DNA from: Sulfurovum sp. | Lineage (GTDB): Bacteria; Campylobacterota; Campylobacteria; Campylobacterales; Sulfurovaceae | Reading direction: 5' to 3' | Assembly: GCA_027046415.1 (NCBI GenBank) | Contig: JALTYW010000019.1 | Location: forward strand, 1-5,514 | DNA: 5,514 bases | Part shown: positions 1 to 5,514 of the stretch, one piece after another | How the letters are laid out: each line of letters begins with the position of its first letter | How positions within the stretch are numbered: position 1 is the first letter of the stretch | Position numbers and translations under genes: made by a program | Notes under the pieces: model-generated | Told to the model about the DNA's origin: nothing | Databases searched by the model: none | Seen by the model: the letters and a program-made list of their open reading frames with translations, nothing else

Positions 1-1
1 G

Positions 2-1252
2 ACTTCTACAGTACATACACTGCTAACAGATGCCCATATCAATATCCGTCAGCATCCAACCGATAATAACCCGGCAAGTGCATTTGATATCTTTGGCGGT
101 ACTTTCGTACTCGATGCAACTGACACAAATACTACTAAGACACTCCACATCGGCTATAAAAACCCAGAGTGCAATATAGACAAAAAGAACCTCTACCTTG
201 CCAATGAACACTGCACCTTCCCGACAATCTCCATTAGAGGCGGAGAGAACGGCAAGCATATTGCCGTAACACTGAACAACACAACATTTGACTACGTTAC
301 ATCCGAACATGACAAAAAAGTACGCAGCGATATGAAGCTGGCAATTGCCGATATCGATACCCAAATGTATGAAGGGAACAAGAGTACCGGTACCCTTGCA
401 GTAAAAACATTCAAAGTAAACGGCTATACAGACAATATTGACACTTCACTGATAAAGTCCTTTTATGAACTGACCCAAAATCCGCCGAAAGAGCAGAACG
501 AAACCATTGCAAAAACCATGGATCTTGTAGGACAACTCTACAAAAGCGGTATGACATTCAGCTATACTGCTTCTATCGATACGGTAGAAGGAAAAAGTAA
601 AGGTTTGGACTTTGCCCTGAACGGCTATAACGGTACAGGAAACGGGAAGTTCGATGAGAATATCAGCTATGCGGAAAAATCACAGATTTCCAAAATACTT
701 TTGACCGACACAGACCATAACCAAACGCTGCTAAACCTTGAAAACTTCAAACTCGGCTACGGTGCAAAAGGACTCTACAACTTCCTGCCTGATTTCATGG
801 CGTTCTCGGCACAGGCGGCGCAGCAGGCAGACCAAAATGCCCAAATCACACCTGAGATGGAGCAAAAGCTTACCCAAATGGGTGAACAGTTTGTACATCA
901 CGGTTTTGAAGTATTTCTCGCACCTGTCGGGTTTGATGCCATACATGCCAACGGGCAGGGAAAAGCAGTCGATCTTGGTAAATTGGACCTAAAAATCAAT
1001 GCCAAACTGCTTCCCAACAATGCACTGCTCAATATGAACAACCCGATGACTGCACTCATGCTGATACCATATCTTCAGGCAGACGGAAAACTGGTACTGC
1101 CAAAGAAAGATCTTGAGATGCTGGCAAAAAATGTGCCGCCTCAAATGGTGATGATGCTGATGATGTTCGCCAAATATGAGGGTGACAATGCTGTCTTTGT
1201 ACTGAAATTTGAGAATGGACACCTGCTCATCAACGGTCAGCCGATGATGTAA
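2..1252 (+). CDS. DUF945/YdgA-like envelope protein, 5'-truncated by the window edge
   Basis: The reading frame is open from base 2 to the TAA at 1250-1252, giving 416 codons with no start in the window. The ATG at 332 is internal: it has no Shine-Dalgarno sequence, and the 110 codons before it read as normal protein (for example HIGYKNPECN). The protein is soluble-looking, rich in beta-type alternation and Asn/Asp/Lys, with a Gln-rich helical stretch around residues 269-299 (AQAAQQADQNAQ, then EMEQKLTQMGEQF). It ends in FENGHLLINGQPM, the kind of 'gkLtiNGkPm' tail known from DUF945/YdgA proteins. Family members usually have about 450-500 residues and one N-terminal membrane anchor, so about 50-80 residues including the anchor probably lie off the left edge. 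The family's biochemical role is poorly known; an envelope location is inferred. The gene converges on the DUF445 gene. The family call rests on the tail motif and overall style, without a profile search. Confidence 0.7.
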   Translation, partial: TSTVHTLLTDAHINIRQHPTDNNPASAFDIFGGTFVLDATDTNTTKTLHIGYKNPECNIDKKNLYLANEHCTFPTISIRGGENGKHIAVTLNNTTFDYVTSEHDKKVRSDMKLAIADIDTQMYEGNKSTGTLAVKTFKVNGYTDNIDTSLIKSFYELTQNPPKEQNETIAKTMDLVGQLYKSGMTFSYTASIDTVEGKSKGLDFALNGYNGTGNGKFDENISYAEKSQISKILLTDTDHNQTLLNLENFKLGYGAKGLYNFLPDFMAFSAQAAQQADQNAQITPEMEQKLTQMGEQFVHHGFEVFLAPVGFDAIHANGQGKAVDLGKLDLKINAKLLPNNALLNMNNPMTALMLIPYLQADGKLVLPKKDLEMLAKNVPPQMVMMLMMFAKYEGDNAVFVLKFENGHLLINGQPMM

Positions 1253-1255
1253 TAT

Positions 1256-1272
1256 ACGCCCATGCAGGGCGT
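1256..1272. terminator. Perfect hairpin between convergent stop codons, possible bidirectional terminator
   Basis: ACGCCC (1256-1261) and GGGCGT (1267-1272) form a perfect 6-bp GC-rich stem around the loop ATGCA. The hairpin starts exactly 3 nt after the plus-strand stop (TAA 1250-1252) and ends exactly 3 nt after the minus-strand stop (TAG 1278-1276). Neither side has a real T-tract: the plus side continues TCTCTACGG and the minus side ATATTACATC. If it terminates transcription it does so weakly or with help; it could also protect 3' ends. Position and symmetry are seen directly, while the terminator function is inferred. Confidence 0.5.
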
Positions 1273-1275
1273 TCT

Positions 1276-1989
1276 CTACGGAACAATAAACGAAGAGACA
1301 AGCCCTATCACTCCGCCAAACACCCCACCCCAGACAACCAGCCATCCAAGATGCTCTTTAATCAGCTGCTGTACCAGCACTTTGACCATCTTCGGTGTCA
1401 GTTCCGCCATCCGTTTGTCGATCAGCCGCTCTACCGAGGCGATCAGGTCATCACTGAGTGTTGCCTGCTCGATGTGGTGCTGAAGCTGTGCATTGAACGC
1501 TTCTGACGTAACAATGCGCCTTACAGCACTCTTAAGCTTATTGGAAAATGGCTCTCGCAGCTCTTCAAGTGCCGACTCACCGCCAAACATAGATATGGCA
1601 CCGCCAAACTTCGACTCCATGACCGTTTTGCTGAGCGCATCGAATGCCGGCGTGAAATCTGCCGCATCGACAATAGGTGCAAGGTCGAGTTTCTTCTCCT
1701 CATCGATGAAAAAGGCATTGAGCTGCTCCTTGGTAAAGAACTGCTCCATGATCATCTGCTTGATGGCACATTTGAAACGTTCAAAATTCTTCTCTATCAC
1801 CCCAGAACCGTACAGAAAAGGCACCTTTTCAAAAAGCATGTGAATGGCAAGCTGATTGGTCACGGCTCCGGAAAAGGCAAAAAGCCCTGTGTAAAGCAGC
1901 GGTGAAGCATAGGGTTCAGGTATGGCAAATGAGGTACCGATAAGCCCGAGTGAAACCGCATCTGTCACAGAAGATTTGGAAAGTTTCAT
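1276..1989 (-). CDS. DUF445-family membrane protein (237 aa)
   Basis: The protein starts at ATG 1989-1987, preceded by AAAAGGG (2004-1998) eight bases upstream, and ends at TAG 1278-1276. Residues 11-46 are hydrophobic and run into SGAVTNQLAIHMLF (40-53). That matches the DUF445 hallmark of a Gly/Ala-rich helix followed by 'TNxLAIxMLF' and then a Pro/Gly turn (VPFLYGSGVIEK). Residues 66-212 are largely charged and helical, with many Glu/Lys/Gln, and probably form a long soluble or coiled region. Residues 215-235 form a second membrane helix with a small-residue face (GGVFGGVIG). The topology is therefore two short membrane ends bracketing a soluble middle. At 237 residues it is near the short form of the family; many DUF445 proteins are about 400 residues. 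The molecular function is unknown, and no catalytic or metal-binding motif is visible. It is divergent from the Tyr-rich gene and convergent with the DUF945 gene. Confidence 0.8.
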   Translation of the reverse strand: MKLSKSSVTDAVSLGLIGTSFAIPEPYASPLLYTGLFAFSGAVTNQLAIHMLFEKVPFLYGSGVIEKNFERFKCAIKQMIMEQFFTKEQLNAFFIDEEKKLDLAPIVDAADFTPAFDALSKTVMESKFGGAISMFGGESALEELREPFSNKLKSAVRRIVTSEAFNAQLQHHIEQATLSDDLIASVERLIDKRMAELTPKMVKVLVQQLIKEHLGWLVVWGGVFGGVIGLVSSFIVP

Positions 1990-1997
1990 CTATGTTA

Positions 1998-2004
1998 CCC
2001 TTTT
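1998..2004 (-). promoter_or_regulatory. Ribosome binding site of the DUF445 gene
   Basis: AAAAGGG on the minus strand lies 8 nt before the ATG at 1989. It is a good purine-rich Shine-Dalgarno match and fixes that start codon. Confidence 0.7.
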
Positions 2005-2013
2005 TTTATGCGG

Positions 2014-2022
2014 ATTATAGCA
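2014..2022 (-). promoter_or_regulatory. Extended -10 promoter for the DUF445 gene
   Basis: The minus strand reads TGCTATAAT, a consensus TGn-TATAAT extended -10 element (2022 down to 2014). At 17-bp spacing the -35 position is CTGTGG (2042-2037), a poor match to TTGACA, as expected when the extended -10 carries recognition. The start of transcription would be near 2007, giving a leader of about 18 nt that holds little more than the ribosome binding site. Confidence 0.65.
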
Positions 2023-2072
2023 CATCCACAATTACCCCACAGTTGCCTCACAAATCATTCACAAAAAGCGTT

Positions 2073-2078
2073 TACAAT
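2073..2078 (+). promoter_or_regulatory. Candidate -10 element for the Tyr-rich secreted protein gene
   Basis: TACAAT lies 28 nt before the ATG at 2106. No convincing -35 exists: 17-bp spacing gives ACAAAT, while TTGCCT (2043-2048) is too distant. In Campylobacterota a -35 is commonly absent. Transcription would start near 2085 with a leader of about 21 nt. The element does not overlap the divergent minus-strand promoter. Confidence 0.45.
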
Positions 2079-2093
2079 AGCCCTATCACATAT

Positions 2094-2099
2094 AAAGGA
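2094..2099 (+). promoter_or_regulatory. Ribosome binding site of the Tyr-rich protein gene
   Basis: AAAGGA lies 6 nt before ATG 2106. It selects this start over the in-frame upstream ATG at 1950, which lies inside the opposite-strand DUF445 gene and upstream of the promoter. Confidence 0.75.
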
Positions 2100-2105
2100 T
2101 CAACC

Positions 2106-2702
2106 ATGAAACTGACATTCAAATATCTTTTGCTAACAGCAACACTGCTCTTCTCTTTTCAGACACTTCAGGCAAAAGAGCATCATGAAGAGATAGAAAA
2201 AGTGGACATCAGCAAACTCGACCGCTACTATACTTCCCACACTGCCAAAAAACGTACATTCAGAACAAAGAAGGCATTCAAACGTATACAGGCACGTCAT
2301 ACCAAAACACGCCACATAGAACAAAAACACAATCGTCACATAGCCTCTGTACCGGTACAGGTACACCCTCACCGCTATCATCCGCAAAACGGATGGTATA
2401 ATGACCGGTATGATAATGGAGAGGATTACTACGGCAGATACATCTCAAGACGCCAGTACGAAAGAGCCCACCGTTATCCCAAACGCGGATGGGTACTTGC
2501 ATACCGCTATGACAGAGCGGACTTCTTTGACCGTGACGGTTTTTACTACGGCTATTTCAACCGTTACGGCTACTTTTTTGAAGGAGAGTTCTACCGCTAC
2601 GACTACAGCTACACCTATCGCGACCGTGTACGCGGCAGAGGACTCTTTGACCACTACTACTATCGTCCTGCTGCATGGCGGGAGGATGGGTTTTGTAAGT
2701 AG
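2106..2702 (+). CDS. Secreted Tyr/Arg-rich protein of unknown function (198 aa)
   Basis: I do not recognise this protein. Residues 1-23 form a textbook signal peptide: MKLTFK, a hydrophobic core (YLLLTATLLFSF), and the cleavage-type end LQA before KE. It should therefore be exported to the periplasm or beyond. Residues 24-92 are hydrophilic and basic, with scattered His (HH at 26-27, then 45, 65, 70, 75, 79, 87, 89, 92) and Lys/Arg runs. From 91 to 186 I count 23 Tyr in 96 residues, with many Arg, Asp, Phe and Gly, in loose aromatic repeats such as GFYYGYFNRYGYFFEGEF (145-162) and YRYDYSYTYRDR (163-174). The only Cys is C197, the penultimate residue; there is no lipobox, so it is not a lipoprotein. 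No enzyme motif is seen. The His/Arg-rich N-terminal part faintly recalls RcnB-like periplasmic proteins, but I see no supporting core motif. The gene has its own ribosome binding site and candidate -10; the cyclase gene follows after 197 bp with its own promoter. Confidence 0.85.
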   Translation: MKLTFKYLLLTATLLFSFQTLQAKEHHEEIEKVDISKLDRYYTSHTAKKRTFRTKKAFKRIQARHTKTRHIEQKHNRHIASVPVQVHPHRYHPQNGWYNDRYDNGEDYYGRYISRRQYERAHRYPKRGWVLAYRYDRADFFDRDGFYYGYFNRYGYFFEGEFYRYDYSYTYRDRVRGRGLFDHYYYRPAAWREDGFCK

Positions 2703-2722
2703 GCTGCAATTTCCCGTTACAT

Positions 2723-2744
2723 TGGGTGCGTAACTACGCATCCA
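2723..2744 (+). terminator. Hairpin downstream of the Tyr-rich gene, weak terminator candidate
   Basis: TGGGTGCGTA (2723-2732) and TACGCATCCA (2735-2744) are complementary over ten positions with one G-U wobble. In practice this is an 8-bp stem with a 6-nt loop. It starts 21 nt after the TAG of the Tyr-rich gene. The 3' flank is pyrimidine-rich (TCCTCTTCCTCATATCC) but not a true U-tract, so intrinsic termination is possible and not assured. Nothing else recognisable lies in 2703-2868. Confidence 0.45.
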
Positions 2745-2868
2745 TCCTCTTCCTCATATCCATGAAAACTGTTCCTATCAATCAGATACTCCAGTACACA
2801 ACAGCACAATCAGAAAAATAAACTTTCCGGACATTGAAACGGAATTTTGCTCTAAGCCATTCTGTCTA

Positions 2869-2877
2869 TGTTATAAT
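2869..2877 (+). promoter_or_regulatory. Extended -10 promoter for the diguanylate cyclase gene
   Basis: TGTTATAAT (2869-2877) is a consensus TGn-TATAAT element. A weak -35-like TTGCTC (2847-2852) sits at 19-bp spacing. Transcription would begin near 2884, about 16 nt before the ATG at 2900. Because the promoter lies downstream of the in-frame TTG at 2834, it argues against that longer start. Confidence 0.65.
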
Positions 2878-2885
2878 AGAAAAAG

Positions 2886-2893
2886 AAGGAGAG
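2886..2893 (+). promoter_or_regulatory. Strong ribosome binding site fixing the cyclase start
   Basis: AAGGAGAG, with its GGAG core at 2888-2891, lies 8 nt before ATG 2900. No such sequence precedes the TTG at 2834, so the 366-aa product is preferred over the 388-aa one. Confidence 0.8.
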
Positions 2894-2899
2894 TTGGCT

Positions 2900-4000
2900 A
2901 TGAAGCGTTTTTTTGAAGGATTGTGGGAACATTCGGCACTCAATGAACCCAAACCAATGCTATACAAAAAACTCAAAGATCATCGTTTTTTCACTGCAAA
3001 TGTCTTTCTGTTTGGCGGGTTTTTAGGTGTTATTCTATGGATATGGGACTACATTACCGATCCTGAAGGTGCACATGAAACGATTGGCTACCGTCTCTTT
3101 TTCCTCATACTCATAACCGGCTTCATTGTGATACGAAAAACAAAAAACCCATACTTGCTTGCATGGGTTTCCCTCTTTCTTGTACTCATTACATTGACAG
3201 ACTACATTATGATCCTCACGCACCTGCATGACGGTATGCTCTATGGCATTGCCGGTTTTATGTTCTACATGCTGCTACCGCCAATTGCATTTCAGGCATT
3301 CCCGCTCTGGATCAACATTGTATCGATACTTCTTATTGCAGCCTTTCCGCAGCTGCTTGCATGGGCAGAAGTGATTCAGGGGTTTCAACAGGCTAATTAT
3401 GCCGTACTCATATGGCCTGCTGCCTTTATAGCTATCGTTATACAGTACTTTTACGCACTGGAGTATCATCACCGTTATCATCTCGAAAAGACTCTGGAGA
3501 AGCTCTCCTATACCGATATGCTCAGCGGTCTTTACAATAGAAGATATTTCATAGAAACATTCAATTATATGCTTTCCCGTACAAAACTCTCAAAACTCCC
3601 CCTCATATTGATGATAGGAGATATTGACCGATTCAAGTCTATCAATGACAAATATGGACATCCGGCAGGAGATGAGGCGATCAAAACCATTTCTTCTCTG
3701 ATTCGGGAAAAGGTAGGTGCCCAGGGTATCGCAGCCCGTATCGGCGGTGAAGAGTTTGGCATACTTCTTCCCGATACAGATGTAGAAAAAGCACTCAAGA
3801 TCGCTGAAGAGATACGTGCCTCGATCGCCGAGCAGGTCATCACACTGCCTGCAGATATACACTTTTCCTGCACGATCAGTATCGGTATGGCCGTTTCAAA
3901 GCGTGAGAGCACCGTAAGTACACTCTTCAAAGAAGCCGACCAGTCACTCTATGAGGTAAAACACACTGGTCGAAACAGTGTTGGAAAAATTGCTACATGA
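2900..4000 (+). CDS. Membrane-anchored diguanylate cyclase (GGDEF domain, GGEEF site)
   Basis: The 366-residue product should make cyclic di-GMP from two GTP at the inner membrane. After a short cytoplasmic N-terminus come about six hydrophobic helices (roughly 33-50, 64-79, 84-106, 113-133, 136-154, 167-186). A short linker helix (187-202) leads to a GGDEF domain (about 203-365). Visible catalytic features are YTDMLSGLYNRR (204-215), the metal-binding segment GDIDRFKSIND (240-250), YGHPAGDEA (252-260) and the active loop GGEEF (282-286). The closing segment YEVKHTGRN (351-359) is typical. All key residues look intact, so activity is expected. The RxxD inhibitory site normally found five residues before the loop reads GAQG (273-276), so classical product inhibition is probably absent. 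The six-helix region resembles MASE-type sensor modules in layout, but I cannot assign a family or signal. The gene converges with the symporter gene after a 53-bp gap in which I see no terminator hairpin. Confidence 0.93.
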   Translation: MKRFFEGLWEHSALNEPKPMLYKKLKDHRFFTANVFLFGGFLGVILWIWDYITDPEGAHETIGYRLFFLILITGFIVIRKTKNPYLLAWVSLFLVLITLTDYIMILTHLHDGMLYGIAGFMFYMLLPPIAFQAFPLWINIVSILLIAAFPQLLAWAEVIQGFQQANYAVLIWPAAFIAIVIQYFYALEYHHRYHLEKTLEKLSYTDMLSGLYNRRYFIETFNYMLSRTKLSKLPLILMIGDIDRFKSINDKYGHPAGDEAIKTISSLIREKVGAQGIAARIGGEEFGILLPDTDVEKALKIAEEIRASIAEQVITLPADIHFSCTISIGMAVSKRESTVSTLFKEADQSLYEVKHTGRNSVGKIAT

Positions 4001-4053
4001 AGCAGTTTGGCTTATTACAATGCTCCCGAATATAAACGCATACCAAAACCCCC

Positions 4054-4074
4054 TTAATCCTTAACCCTTAATCC
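4054..4074. repeat. Three tandem heptamers at the 3' end of the symporter gene
   Basis: TTAATCC, TTAACCC and TTAATCC stand head to tail (4054-4060, 4061-4067, 4068-4074). They cover the stop codon and the last six codons (GLRVKD) of the minus-strand symporter. The middle copy differs by one base. This is probably a small local duplication; no function is apparent. Confidence 0.6.
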
Positions 4075-5514
4075 TACTTCCTCTCTTTTTCCCACCATCA
4101 TCACCCCAAACGCCACCACTGTCCCTGTTACAATCTGCCATGCAAACCCAAGCTTGATGCCAAGCAGACCTCCCAGTACATACGGCTGCAGCAGCAAAAC
4201 GGTCATAAAACCGCCAAGCAGGGCAAGAGGTACGGTGTGTGCGTTACCCCGATGCGTAAAGATGGCTGCGCCATACACCCCAAGCAGTCCTGTGTAGGCA
4301 AATGCCATCACACCGAGTGCAAAGCTCAGCAGCGGCAGGTCGGTGGCGTGCTGCCAGTAGTAGCTGAGCATCGCCATAAGGCTAAGCGCAATGGCAAAAA
4401 GTACAACAGCCACGCGTCCTGCTTTGACGTAGTGTGCTTCATCGGTGATGCCTTGCTTTTGCTTCCACGGGCGGTAGAGATCTTCCACGGCAACTGATGC
4501 CATGGCACCCAGTACAGAGTTGGAGCTACTCAGTGCCGCTGCTACCGCCCCCACCGTTACAAGCCCACGCATCCCTTCTGGCATCTGGTGGAGGATGTAG
4601 TACATAAACACCGTGATCTTCTCTCCGTCAAACTGCTGCACGACACTGCCTTGCACACCGGAGAGTTCAGGGTGTTTGTAAAAAAGGTAGAGCAGCAGCC
4701 CAATGCACAAAAAGAGCAGTGCCACAGGAATGGTCATGTAGATGCTCATCATCAGTGAGCGCTGCGCCTCTTTGGCATTTTTACACGTAAGTGCCCGCTG
4801 GGTCATGTCCTGATCAAGCCCGTAGGCGGCAATATTGAGCAGCAGCCATCCGCCAAGCAGTGCCCAGATGCTGAACCCACCCGTAAGTGAAGTGTCTATA
4901 AGCCGCAGTTTGCCGTCTGTCTGAAGGGTGCTGACCACCGTGGCAAAATCGGTATTGAGCGAAACATACAGATAGATCAGTACCGCAATACCCGCACCAA
5001 TGTAAGTGACCGCCTGAATGATGTCGGAGAAGATGATCGATTTCACACCGCCAAAGTAGGCATACATCAACGCACCAAGCATCAGCACTGCTATAGAGAG
5101 TGCTACATGAGGAGCACTGACATCCAAAAACAAGATCATCGAGATCGCCAGTGCACCGATGTAGAGCCGCGCACCGCTGGCAAAAAGCCGCCCTACAAGA
5201 AACATCACCCCCACCTGCTTCTTCGCCCTGCTCCCATAGCGCTTTTCCAAAAGCTCATAGACTGTCACCGCACCGATGGCATAAAAACGCGGAATCAGCA
5301 CACGCGCCACAAACCACACGGCAAGAAATGCTGAAGCGTAAAAGCCCAAAAAGGTCAGGTCTTTGCCATAGCTGTACTCCGGACCTCCCAGAAAAGTAGC
5401 AGCTGACTGTGAAGTTGCCAGTACCGACATCGCCGCAGCAAATGCAGGAACACTGTTGCCCCCGACAAAGTAGTCCCGCGCACTGCTTACCTTGATACGT
5501 GAAAAGAGCACACC
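4054..5514 (-). CDS. Sodium:solute symporter (SSF/SLC5 family), N-terminus cut by the window edge
   Basis: The frame is open from 5514 to the TAA at 4056-4054. The GTG at 5511 is internal, not a start, because the family has a further helix (about 20-40 residues) before the motif SSARDYFVGG seen here. The product is an inner-membrane transporter driving solute uptake with Na+. Residue numbers below count from 5511. RDYFVGG (12-18) is followed by the broken first core helix SVLATSQSAATFLG (29-42). The family signature appears as GGVKSIIFSDIIQAVTY (154-170), and GLDQDMTQRAL (231-241) is another characteristic block. Helix-8 residues AALSSS (325-330) supply the Ala and paired Ser of the Na2 sodium site known from PutP and vSGLT. 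About twelve hydrophobic segments are present. The sugar-binding Gln of vSGLT appears replaced by Thr39 in a by-eye alignment, so a sugar substrate is not supported, and the true substrate cannot be told. Sampled 60-base rows of this gene are GC-richer (47-60%) than those of the cyclase gene. Confidence 0.92.
   Translation of the reverse strand, partial: GVLFSRIKVSSARDYFVGGNSVPAFAAAMSVLATSQSAATFLGGPEYSYGKDLTFLGFYASAFLAVWFVARVLIPRFYAIGAVTVYELLEKRYGSRAKKQVGVMFLVGRLFASGARLYIGALAISMILFLDVSAPHVALSIAVLMLGALMYAYFGGVKSIIFSDIIQAVTYIGAGIAVLIYLYVSLNTDFATVVSTLQTDGKLRLIDTSLTGGFSIWALLGGWLLLNIAAYGLDQDMTQRALTCKNAKEAQRSLMMSIYMTIPVALLFLCIGLLLYLFYKHPELSGVQGSVVQQFDGEKITVFMYYILHQMPEGMRGLVTVGAVAAALSSSNSVLGAMASVAVEDLYRPWKQKQGITDEAHYVKAGRVAVVLFAIALSLMAMLSYYWQHATDLPLLSFALGVMAFAYTGLLGVYGAAIFTHRGNAHTVPLALLGGFMTVLLLQPYVLGGLLGIKLGFAWQIVTGTVVAFGVMMVGKREEVGLRVKD

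Noticed and set aside
349..393. GTACCGGTAC, a 10-bp palindrome at 384-393 that recurs at 2349-2358
   Set aside because: Both copies fall inside coding sequence (Ser-Thr-Gly-Thr and Val-Pro-Val codons) in different frames, with no matching flanks; probably chance or codon use.
1144..1166. ATG/GTG/CTG-rich microrepeat giving a His-rich minus-strand reading
   Set aside because: It is the Met-rich stretch MVMMLMM of the DUF945 protein; the antisense His-rich frame is a shadow.
1950..2105. In-frame extension of the Tyr-rich protein back to ATG 1950
   Set aside because: It overlaps the opposite-strand DUF445 gene and its promoter; ATG 2106 has a good ribosome binding site and begins a proper signal peptide.
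2376..2398. Inverted repeat (TATCATCCG / CGGATGGTA) inside the Tyr-rich gene
   Set aside because: It lies within the coding region with no nearby regulatory context and one wobble pair; likely incidental to Tyr/Pro/Gly codons.
2834..2899. N-terminal extension of the cyclase from the TTG at 2834
   Set aside because: There is no Shine-Dalgarno sequence before it, and the extended -10 (2869-2877) and strong ribosome binding site (2886-2893) both lie downstream; ATG 2900 is the start.
3963..3981. Hairpin ACACTG/CAGTGT near the end of the cyclase gene
   Set aside because: It encodes the conserved HTGRNSVG tail of the GGDEF domain and has no U-tract, so it was not called a terminator.
4001..4053. 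Possible terminator between the cyclase and symporter genes
   Set aside because: Only a 4-bp match (AAGC/GCTT) and a C-run are present; no stem of useful length was found.

Overview
The window looks like an ordinary chromosomal stretch of a Gram-negative bacterium, most likely one of the Campylobacterota (Sulfurovum/Sulfurimonas-like). This placement rests on protein style: a YdgA-like DUF945 protein, a short DUF445 protein, a six-helix GGDEF protein and a small secreted Tyr/Arg-rich protein. It also rests on -10-dominated promoters and moderate GC. It is an inference, not a database match. No RNA gene, CRISPR array, insertion sequence, prophage gene or defence cassette was found.

Layout from left to right. 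(1) The C-terminal 416 codons of a DUF945/YdgA-like envelope protein run rightward; its start lies off the left edge. (2) A convergent DUF445-family membrane protein (237 aa) lies on the minus strand. The two stop codons flank a perfect 6-bp-stem hairpin lying exactly 3 nt from each. (3) A 116-bp divergent intergenic region carries a minus-strand extended -10 promoter for the DUF445 gene and a plus-strand -10 for the next gene. (4) A 198-aa secreted protein of unknown function has a clear signal peptide, a basic His/Lys/Arg segment and a strongly Tyr/Arg/Asp/Phe-rich C-terminal half. (5) A 197-bp gap holds a hairpin and an extended -10 promoter. (6) A 366-aa membrane diguanylate cyclase follows, with about six transmembrane helices and an intact GGEEF site but no RxxD inhibitory site. 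(7) A convergent minus-strand sodium:solute symporter (SSF/SLC5 type) runs off the right edge and lacks only its extreme N-terminus.

The genes do not form one operon: orientations alternate and three of the five have their own recognisable promoter signals. All five products are predicted to be membrane-bound or exported, so the common thread is the cell envelope. The sequence shows no shared pathway. The least explained item is the Tyr-rich secreted protein. Beyond it, and the I-site-less cyclase with its unassigned sensor region, I see no strong sign of a new system.
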